A stretch of DNA of 8,377 nucleotides, taken from the NCBI GenBank assembly GCA_030018745.1, contig JASEHB010000083.1, forward strand, positions 1 to 8,377, given 5' to 3'. This DNA is from Desulfatibacillaceae bacterium (GTDB taxonomy: Bacteria > Desulfobacterota > Desulfobacteria > Desulfobacterales > Desulfatibacillaceae). Shown here in pieces: positions 1 to 4,720 of this stretch (position 1 is its first letter; the number at the start of each line of letters is the position of its first letter). Made by a program: the position numbers and the translations under genes. The notes below the pieces were generated by a model that had not been told where the DNA came from, ran no database searches, and was given only the letters and a program-made list of their open reading frames with translations.

Positions 1-44
1 CCCCTGCCAAAAAGGCAGGGGCAAAAAGGCCTGAAGGCCTTCTT

Positions 45-1025
45 GTGCGCTCGATCATAAGCCTTGTGCTTTTGGTGCTTGTGGTGGCAGGGGGAGTGTA
101 CCTTGCAGACCGCTACCTTGCCCCGGAGGACAGGCAGCCGGAAAAGGTTCTTGCTCCGGCCCCTGTACCCGTAAAGCAGCCCCAGGCTGTTAAAACAAAG
201 CCCCAGCAGGCATTGAGCGAGCCTGATTCCGGCCAGGAGCAGCCTCCCCTTGTGGCTGCCCTGCCGCCTACCAAGCCTGTCCCGGTTTACGAGGTCTTTC
301 CCCCGGCTCATCCTGACCCGCCCGGCCTGCCCGTGGTCCGTCCTCCGTCTGGAGACAGGCCCCGCATTGCCATAATAATTGATGACATGGGCTATGACAT
401 GGCCTTGGCAGAGGCTTTCATCAGCCTTGCTGCGGATATCACCGTCTCTGTGCTTCCTTTTAGCCCCTTTGCAAATCAGATAGGGGAAATGGCCCATCGA
501 TCCGGCACGCAGGTGCTTTTGCATCTGCCCCTTGAGCCAAAGGAGTACCCGAAGGTGAACCCCGGCCCTGGCGCGCTTTTTCTTTCCATGGATACGGACA
601 CCATGCTTGGAATACTTGAGCAGAATCTTGCCCATGTCCCACACGCCCAGGGTGTGAACAACCACATGGGCAGCGCCTTTACAACAGATGCCGAAAAGCT
701 CTACCCTCTTTTCACAGTCTTTAAAAAAAGAGGCCTTTTCTTTGTAGATTCGGTAACTTCAGCCCAATCACAGGCCCTTTCCGCAGCCCGGCTTCTTCAG
801 GTTCCCTTTGGCCGCAGGGATATTTTCATTGATCACGAGCAGACCCCGGAATTCATTGAATCCCAGCTTAAAAAGCTTGTGGCCCTTGCCAAAAAGAACG
901 GCTTTGCCGTGGGCATAGCCCACCCCCACCGCCTCACCTTCGAGATTCTCAAGAAACATCTGGAGGCCATGCAGAAGGAAGTTGATCTTGTACCTGTTTC
1001 CGAGCTTGTGACCATTGCCGGGTAA
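45..1025 (+). CDS. Divergent polysaccharide deacetylase, YibQ/DUF610 family, membrane-anchored
   Basis: The protein resembles the divergent polysaccharide deacetylases (PF04748), a NodB-like fold. Members are exported or membrane-anchored and are presumed to act on cell-envelope glycans; no substrate is established here. With the GTG at 45 as residue 1 (326 aa), a hydrophobic segment at about 4-20 is a likely signal anchor. A Pro/Ala/Lys-rich linker runs to about 105, and the catalytic-type domain covers about 106-326. Visible family motifs are IIIDDMG (110-116), LHLPLEP (159-165), GVNNHMGS (203-210), FVDS (233-236) and IAHPH (291-295). The start is uncertain. The frame is open from position 3, reads basic residues (PAKKAGAKRPEGLL) just before the anchor, and has no in-window start upstream of 45. 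The true start may therefore lie outside the window, making this entry 5'-partial. A GAAGG at 33-37 could serve the GTG. The family is sure; the start and exact function are not. Confidence 0.85.
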   Translation: MRSIISLVLLVLVVAGGVYLADRYLAPEDRQPEKVLAPAPVPVKQPQAVKTKPQQALSEPDSGQEQPPLVAALPPTKPVPVYEVFPPAHPDPPGLPVVRPPSGDRPRIAIIIDDMGYDMALAEAFISLAADITVSVLPFSPFANQIGEMAHRSGTQVLLHLPLEPKEYPKVNPGPGALFLSMDTDTMLGILEQNLAHVPHAQGVNNHMGSAFTTDAEKLYPLFTVFKKRGLFFVDSVTSAQSQALSAARLLQVPFGRRDIFIDHEQTPEFIESQLKKLVALAKKNGFAVGIAHPHRLTFEILKKHLEAMQKEVDLVPVSELVTIAG

Positions 1026-1077
1026 GCCAATGTCCCAGCTCCAATGAGCGGGCCTTTGGGTCTGGATTTCCAGCCTT

Positions 1078-1116
1078 GCGGCAATGATTAAGCTGGGCAT
1101 TTGGATTGCCGCTTTT
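1078..1116 (+). terminator. Hairpin followed by TTTT, first of two stem-loops after the deacetylase gene
   Basis: GCGGCAAT (1078-1085) is perfectly complementary to ATTGCCGC (1105-1112), with a 19-nt loop, and TTTT follows. The large loop and short T-run make it a weak terminator alone. It sits directly before a much stronger one. Confidence 0.4.
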
Positions 1117-1118
1117 AC

Positions 1119-1153
1119 AGGCATGACGGCGGTTTTGCCGTTATGCCTTTTTT
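1119..1153 (+). terminator. Rho-independent terminator of the deacetylase gene
   Basis: AGGCATGACGGC (1119-1130) pairs with GCCGTTATGCCT (1137-1148) over 12 positions with a single G-T wobble. The loop is 6 nt (GGTTTT) and a run of six T covers 1148-1153. This is a textbook intrinsic terminator about 95 nt after the deacetylase stop codon. It separates that gene from the downstream operon. Confidence 0.85.
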
Positions 1154-1170
1154 CGTGTTTTCCGGAGTAA

Positions 1171-1211
1171 AAAACCCGTCTGCCCTTCAATTACCAGGGC
1201 ACAGATGGTTT
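1171..1211 (-). terminator. Imperfect hairpin that would terminate minus-strand transcription
   Basis: The AAACC/GGTTT ends, GTCTG/CAGAT (one wobble) and CCC/GGG form an interrupted stem around an 11-nt loop at 1186-1196. Read on the minus strand, the stem is followed by a T-run (complement of 1169-1174), as in an intrinsic terminator. No minus-strand gene is visible within the window to its right, so it may be a relic or a structured repeat. Confidence 0.4.
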
Positions 1212-1224
1212 CAGGTGTGCGTAT

Positions 1225-1301
1225 GCAAGACGAGCAAGCAAGTAATGAGGGAGTGTACAGTTGGTAAATGACCGAGATTCCAATGTGAAGTGCAACGAAG
1301 C
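1225..1301 (+). repeat. 77-nt interspersed repeat, copy A
   Basis: This segment aligns without gaps to the reverse complement of 8122-8198, with 61 of 77 bases identical by hand count. The best-conserved core is AATGAGGGAGTGTAC, followed by ATGACCG. The family appears to be an imperfect palindrome; this copy is the more degraded, because its central TGTAC no longer has a GTACA partner. No ORF of its own is visible, which fits a non-autonomous intergenic element. Confidence 0.75.
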
Positions 1302-1387
1302 AGATGCCAGACAGGCGCCTCCCTGGGATACCATGCCAAAAATGCGGGGGGTTTCCATATTTCATGGTTTGCAAGTGCAGTTTTTCT

Positions 1388-1416
1388 TTGACTTTGTGGG
1401 GCAATGGGTTTAGAAA
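1388..1416 (+). promoter_or_regulatory. Candidate sigma70-type promoter for the kor operon
   Basis: TTGACT (1388-1393, five of six matches to TTGACA) and TAGAAA (1411-1416, four of six to TATAAT) are separated by 17 nt. Transcription would begin near 1423, giving a leader of about 40 nt before the korD start. The placement after the upstream terminators and repeat and before the first operon gene is sensible. The -10 match is only moderate. Confidence 0.4.
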
Positions 1417-1450
1417 TCCAGGTTGGAGTAAACTCAAGAACCGTTTTATA

Positions 1451-1455
1451 AGGGA
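1451..1455 (+). promoter_or_regulatory. Ribosome binding site that fixes the korD start
   Basis: AGGGA lies 7 nt upstream of the ATG at 1463. It supports that start over the in-frame ATG at 1304. The longer version would add 53 residues with no ferredoxin-family character. Confidence 0.65.
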
Positions 1456-1462
1456 CAGGCCC

Positions 1463-1774
1463 ATGAATTTCTGGAGGGTTCCTCTTGATGCCCAGGATGT
1501 AAGCGTTGCCAGGGGCATTGTTCACATCATCGAGGACAGATGTAAGGGCTGCGGCTACTGCATAGCCTACTGCCCCAAAGAAGTCCTGGCATTTTCCGAC
1601 AGGTTCAACAAAAAGGGCTATCATCCGCCCTATGCCCGCAGACCCGAGGAATGCGTCAACTGCCATTATTGCGAAATACTTTGCCCGGAGTTTGCCATTT
1701 TTACTGAACTTGACCCCTCCTGCCCCCAGGCAAAGGAGCTGGAAAGTGACAAGCAGCCCGGCCAGAGCAATTAA
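1463..1774 (+). CDS. korD: 2-oxoacid:ferredoxin oxidoreductase, delta (ferredoxin) subunit
   Basis: A 103-residue 2[4Fe-4S] ferredoxin that should carry electrons from the KorAB catalytic core to its acceptor. Two full cluster motifs are visible: Cys27, Cys30, Cys33 and Cys37 followed by Pro, then Cys64, Cys67, Cys70 and Cys74 followed by Pro. Roughly 25 residues lie between the motifs. The N-terminal 20 residues and the polar C-terminal tail are unremarkable. The start at 1463 is chosen for its AGGGA site and because the preceding 53 in-frame residues look non-coding. It is the first gene of the operon and lies 15 nt before the alpha subunit, the usual delta-alpha-beta-gamma order of 2-oxoglutarate (KorDABC) enzymes. 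A link to 2-oxoisovalerate or another 2-oxoacid cannot be excluded from sequence alone. Confidence 0.88.
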   Translation: MNFWRVPLDAQDVSVARGIVHIIEDRCKGCGYCIAYCPKEVLAFSDRFNKKGYHPPYARRPEECVNCHYCEILCPEFAIFTELDPSCPQAKELESDKQPGQSN

Positions 1775-1789
1775 ATAAGGTGTAAAGGC

Positions 1790-2932
1790 ATGAAACCTGC
1801 CGTTCTTACAGGCGAGCATTACATGACAGGCGATGAGGCCATTGCCGAAGGCGCACTGGCCGCTGGCTGCCTCTTTTTTGGGGCATACCCCATAACCCCG
1901 GCCACGGAAATTGCCGAGCGGATGAGCCAAAGGCTTTTCGGAGTTGGAGGGACCTTCATCCAGATGGAGGATGAAATCGCTGCAATGGCCGCAGTGGTGG
2001 GGGCTTCCTGTGCAGGCGTGAAAAGCATGACTGCCACAAGCGGCCCGGGTTTTTCCCTTATGATGGAAAATTTAGGCCTGGCCATTGTCATGGAGACCCC
2101 ATGCGTTGTGGCCAATGTTCAGCGGGCAGGCCCCTCCACCGGGCTGCCCACCCAGGGAGCCCAGGCAGACATGATGCAGGCCCGCTGGGGCTCCCACGGC
2201 CATTACGAGATAATCGCACTCGCCCCGGAATCCGCCCAGGAGGCCTTTTACGAAACCATTCGGGCTTTCAACCTGGCGGAAAAATACCGCACCCCTGTGC
2301 TCATAATGACTGACGAGCTTGTGGGCCATATGTCCGAACGGGTGGTTATTCCAAAGAAAAGCGCCATCACCCTGGAAGACAGGCCCCGGCCCAAGGGCCG
2401 CAAGGACCGCTATCTGCCCTTTGAGCCAGGGCCAAACGGCGTGCCGCCAATGGCCGCCGCCGGGGAGGGCTGCGCTGTCCACATGACAGGACTCACCCAC
2501 GATGCAAAGGGCTACCCTGTCATGACCGTTGAATGCCAGGAGCAGATGGTCACCCGTTTGGTGAACAAAATACTCGACAACCGCCACGACATTTTTTCTT
2601 TTAAGGAATACAGGCTCGAAGATGCGGATGTGGCGGTTGTGTCCTATGGCATCTCGGCCCGCACGGCCCGCGCTGCCGTGGATGAGGCCCGGCAGGAGGG
2701 CATAAAGGCCGGAATGCTCAAGCTGGATACTGTATGGCCCTTCTGCGAGGAGAAGATTTTTGAGCTGGCCCAGAGGGTCAAGGCCTTTGTAACCGTGGAA
2801 ATAAACCTGGGCCAGATTCACCTGGAAGTGATGAGGGCAGCCAGAGGAAAGGCCCCCTGTGTTCTGGTGGGCCATGCAGGAGGGGCGCTGATTAGTCCGG
2901 AGCAGGTGAAGGCCGCCTTAAGATCTATATAG
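1790..2932 (+). CDS. korA: 2-oxoacid (probably 2-oxoglutarate):ferredoxin oxidoreductase, alpha subunit
   Basis: This 380-residue subunit binds the pyrimidine end of thiamine pyrophosphate (domain I) and holds the transketolase C-terminal-like domain (II). With KorB it catalyses 2-oxoacid + CoA to acyl-CoA + CO2, reducing ferredoxin. Diagnostic stretches are GAYPITPATE (31-40), the acidic loop MEDEIAAMAA (59-68), SGPGFSLM (84-91) and QRAGPSTGLPTQ (111-122). The KorA-type TGLTHDAKGYP (233-243) and, in the second domain, TVWPF (314-318) with EINLGQ (337-342) are also present. Length fits the family. The start ATG has an AAGG a few bases upstream and follows korD by 15 nt, so the two are surely co-transcribed. 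The 273-nt repeat-filled gap to korB is unusual within such an operon. 2-oxoglutarate is favoured by gene order and the TGLTHD motif, not by a proven specificity residue. Confidence 0.9.
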   Translation: MKPAVLTGEHYMTGDEAIAEGALAAGCLFFGAYPITPATEIAERMSQRLFGVGGTFIQMEDEIAAMAAVVGASCAGVKSMTATSGPGFSLMMENLGLAIVMETPCVVANVQRAGPSTGLPTQGAQADMMQARWGSHGHYEIIALAPESAQEAFYETIRAFNLAEKYRTPVLIMTDELVGHMSERVVIPKKSAITLEDRPRPKGRKDRYLPFEPGPNGVPPMAAAGEGCAVHMTGLTHDAKGYPVMTVECQEQMVTRLVNKILDNRHDIFSFKEYRLEDADVAVVSYGISARTARAAVDEARQEGIKAGMLKLDTVWPFCEEKIFELAQRVKAFVTVEINLGQIHLEVMRAARGKAPCVLVGHAGGALISPEQVKAALRSI

Positions 2933-2967
2933 GGGCTTTGCAGGATGAACGCGGGCTGCGTTACGCT
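2932..2967 (+). repeat. Shared post-gene repeat module after korA
   Basis: GGGGCTTTGCAGGA (2932-2945) overlaps the last base of the korA stop codon and matches 13 of 14 bases at 8085-8098, just after the stop of the last operon gene. Positions 2947-2967 match 8114-8134 at 17 of 21 bases. Both modules occur in the same order at the two sites. Confidence 0.5.
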
Positions 2968-2987
2968 CGTTTGGCAAGCCAAGGTAG

Positions 2988-3028
2988 GTTGGGTGGTTCT
3001 TGCGCCCAACGCGCAAGGTTCACCCAAC
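2988..3028. repeat. Palindromic intergenic repeat, copy 1
   Basis: GTTGGGTGGTTCTTGCGC (2988-3005) and GCGCAAGGTTCACCCAAC (3011-3028) form an inverted repeat: 8 outer and 6 inner paired bases around a small internal loop, with a 5-nt apex. The same arms recur at 3075-3115 and 8310-8362, so this is a dispersed family. Confidence 0.8.
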
Positions 3029-3057
3029 AAAACCAGGGTCAAGGGCAGCAAGGCTGT

Positions 3058-3073
3058 TTTTGGAAAACCAAAA
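3058..3073. repeat. Short perfect hairpin between two palindromic repeats
   Basis: TTTTGG (3058-3063) and CCAAAA (3068-3073) pair perfectly across an AAAA loop. It lies between palindrome copies 1 and 2 in the korA-korB gap. It may be part of the repeat cluster. Confidence 0.4.
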
Positions 3074-3074
3074 G

Positions 3075-3115
3075 GTTGGGCGGTTCTTGCGTTTAACACG
3101 CAACGATAACCCAAC
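3075..3115. repeat. Palindromic intergenic repeat, copy 2 (diverged)
   Basis: GTTGGG (3075-3080) pairs with CCCAAC (3110-3115), and TTGCGT (3087-3092) pairs with ACGCAA (3098-3103), around a 5-nt loop. The left arm GTTGGGCGGTTCTTGCG is close to copy 1; the right arm has diverged. The inner stem still pairs through GC to GT/AC changes on both arms, consistent with structure being kept or with a different family subtype. Confidence 0.7.
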
Positions 3116-3191
3116 GGTTTGGCTATAAAAAGCGCATTTTACAGAAAAGCGAAACAATATGCCGGACTTATTTTTGCCCGGCAGGCAATTC

Positions 3192-3198
3192 AGGATGG
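3192..3198 (+). promoter_or_regulatory. Ribosome binding site that fixes the korB start
   Basis: AGGATGG lies 7 to 10 nt before the ATG at 3206. The in-frame TTG at 3119 would instead start inside the repeat cluster and add 29 residues with no family resemblance, so 3206 is preferred. Confidence 0.65.
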
Positions 3199-3205
3199 AA
3201 TAAAG

Positions 3206-4072
3206 ATGACCACAAAGAGCAATGCCCAGGCTATTGGCGAAAAGCAGGCGCAGCACCCCTTGGATGACCTTCTGCGCACGGATCGCATTCCCCATATCTG
3301 GTGTCCGGGCTGCGGAATTGGAACCGCCTTTGCCGCCACTCTCACGGCCATAAAAGATTCCGGCCTGGACCTGGGACATACGGCAATGGTTTCGGGCATT
3401 GGCTGTTCCGGCAGGGGTGCAGGCTATGCAAAGCTCGACTCCTACCATACCACCCACGGCAGGGCCATACCCTTTGCAACGGGCCTTAAGCTTGCCAATC
3501 CAAAGCTCAATGTTGTGGTCTTTTCCGGAGACGGAGATCTCTTTGCCATCGGCGGCAACCACTTCATCCATGCGGCCCGGCGCAACATGGATCTCACCGT
3601 CATATGCGTGAACAACCTAAATTACGGCATGACGGGCGGCCAGGTGGCAGCCACCACACCACATCTTGCAAAAACCACCACAACCCCTGTGGGCAATCCG
3701 GAAAGCCCATTCAACCTGCCCCTTCTTGCATACGCCAGCGGCGCCACCTTCATTGCCCGCTGGACCATAATGCACGGCAGGGACATGGTGGAAAGCCTCA
3801 CCGAGGCTCTTTTGCACCGGGGTTTCTCCTTTGTGGAAATTCTTTCCCCCTGCCCCATAAACTATGGCCGCAGGAACAAGGAAAAGCCCCTGGAGACATT
3901 GAAGCTCTACGAGGAGAAGAGCATCATCAAGAACAACGCCAATCCTTTGGAAATTACCCTGGATGCCGAAAAAGGCATCGTGCTTGGAAATTTCTATAAG
4001 GAATCGAGGCCAAGCTGCATTGAATCGTACGACCGCACCTGCCGACCGGATTTTCTGGAGCAATCCTCCTGA
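3206..4072 (+). CDS. korB: 2-oxoacid (probably 2-oxoglutarate):ferredoxin oxidoreductase, beta subunit
   Basis: A 288-residue subunit that binds the diphosphate end of thiamine pyrophosphate and a proximal [4Fe-4S] cluster; with KorA it forms the catalytic core. WCPGCG (32-37) carries Cys33 and Cys36. GIGCSGRGAGY (64-74) carries Cys67, and SPCPINYGRRN (214-224) carries Cys216. These four are the expected cluster ligands of the family. The Mg/TPP motif is SGDGDLFAIGGNH (107-119), followed by VNNLNYGMTGGQ (135-146). The substrate/product loop THGRAIPFATGLKLANP (83-99) is also typical. The start is set by the AGGATGG site and by the onset of family similarity. korC follows after 48 nt with no obvious terminator between. 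The repeat-filled upstream gap could hold a processing site or lower distal expression, but no promoter is convincing there. Confidence 0.9.
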   Translation: MTTKSNAQAIGEKQAQHPLDDLLRTDRIPHIWCPGCGIGTAFAATLTAIKDSGLDLGHTAMVSGIGCSGRGAGYAKLDSYHTTHGRAIPFATGLKLANPKLNVVVFSGDGDLFAIGGNHFIHAARRNMDLTVICVNNLNYGMTGGQVAATTPHLAKTTTTPVGNPESPFNLPLLAYASGATFIARWTIMHGRDMVESLTEALLHRGFSFVEILSPCPINYGRRNKEKPLETLKLYEEKSIIKNNANPLEITLDAEKGIVLGNFYKESRPSCIESYDRTCRPDFLEQSS

Positions 4073-4120
4073 CCGGCGGCAGGAAGGCGTTAAAAAAAAT
4101 ACTTCACAAACAGGTGCGTC

Positions 4121-4714
4121 ATGACAGGCCAGGAAACCAGCAGCAAAAAGGAAATAGTTGTCACCGGATTCGGAGGCCAGGGCATTATCCTGGCAGGCCG
4201 GATTCTGGGCAAGGCGGCTGCTTTGGGGGATCATCGGGAAAGCACCCTTGTCCAGTCTTACGGCCCGGAAAGCCGGGGCGGGGCGTGCAGCGCCCAGGTA
4301 ATCATCTCGGACGGGGTTATCCACTACCCTTATGTCCGAAAGCCCGACATCCTTTCGGCCATGAGCCAGGCAGGCTACGAGAAATATGCAGACCTTGTGG
4401 AAGAGGACGGCATAATCCTCATTGACCAGGACCTTGTAAAGCCAAAGTCCGGCAAGGCCCCCGTCTTTGCCATTCCATCCACCCGCTTTGCTGAGGAGCT
4501 TGGCCGCAAGATGATGGCAAACATCATAATGATAGGTTTTATTGTGGCCACCACCGGCGCGGTTTCCCATCAGGCTGCTTTGCAAACTGTTGAAAAGTCC
4601 GTGCCTCCTGGAACAGAAAAGAAAAACCTTGAGGCTTTTTCCAAAGGTTATGATTTTGGCCTTGCCCTTTTCAAGGGCCGCGAGAAAAAGGCTGCCGGAC
4701 AGGTTGGAGCATAG
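4121..4714 (+). CDS. korC: 2-oxoacid (probably 2-oxoglutarate):ferredoxin oxidoreductase, gamma subunit
   Basis: A 197-residue subunit of the pyruvate/ketoisovalerate oxidoreductase catalytic-domain family (PF01558), which completes the KorABC core and contributes to CoA binding and assembly. The signature GFGGQGIILAGRILGKAA (16-33) is present, followed by SYGPESRGGACSAQVIIS (46-63), both diagnostic. The C-terminal 20 residues are Lys-rich and probably disordered. An AGGTG at 4112-4116 lies close to the ATG (4 nt), so the ribosome site is somewhat weak. The gene ends 6 nt before the HdrA/GltD-like gene, whose own ribosome site (GGAG, 4706-4709) lies inside korC. That arrangement implies translational coupling of the two products. 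Confidence 0.9.
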   Translation: MTGQETSSKKEIVVTGFGGQGIILAGRILGKAAALGDHRESTLVQSYGPESRGGACSAQVIISDGVIHYPYVRKPDILSAMSQAGYEKYADLVEEDGIILIDQDLVKPKSGKAPVFAIPSTRFAEELGRKMMANIIMIGFIVATTGAVSHQAALQTVEKSVPPGTEKKNLEAFSKGYDFGLALFKGREKKAAGQVGA

Positions 4715-4720
4715 AAATCC

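Noticed and set aside
1..41. Two hairpins at the left edge (CCCCTGCC/GGCAGGGG at 1-21; AAGGCC/GGCCTT at 26-41) as terminators of an upstream gene
   Set aside because: Neither is followed by a clear T-run, and both lie in a frame that is open and continuous with the deacetylase and encodes a plausible basic N-terminus.
1304..1462. N-terminal extension of the korD ferredoxin from the ATG at 1304
   Set aside because: The 53 extra residues have no ferredoxin-family character, no good ribosome site precedes 1304, and the candidate promoter lies inside the extension. The ATG at 1463 has an AGGGA site.
1026..1462. tRNA, small protein gene or riboswitch in the 437-nt intergenic stretch
   Set aside because: No cloverleaf, recognised aptamer core or short ORF with a ribosome site was found. 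The stretch is explained by hairpins, the 77-nt repeat and a promoter candidate.
2072..2875. Minus-strand open frame of 267 codons over korA
   Set aside because: It is antisense to a well-recognised alpha subunit, and the translation shows no family signature.
3119..3205. N-terminal extension of korB from the TTG at 3119
   Set aside because: It would start right after a palindromic repeat, has a rare start codon and gives residues unlike the family. The ATG at 3206 has a good ribosome site.
2933..3205. CRISPR array
   Set aside because: The repeats are palindromic, only two in this gap, diverged, and without regular unique spacers.
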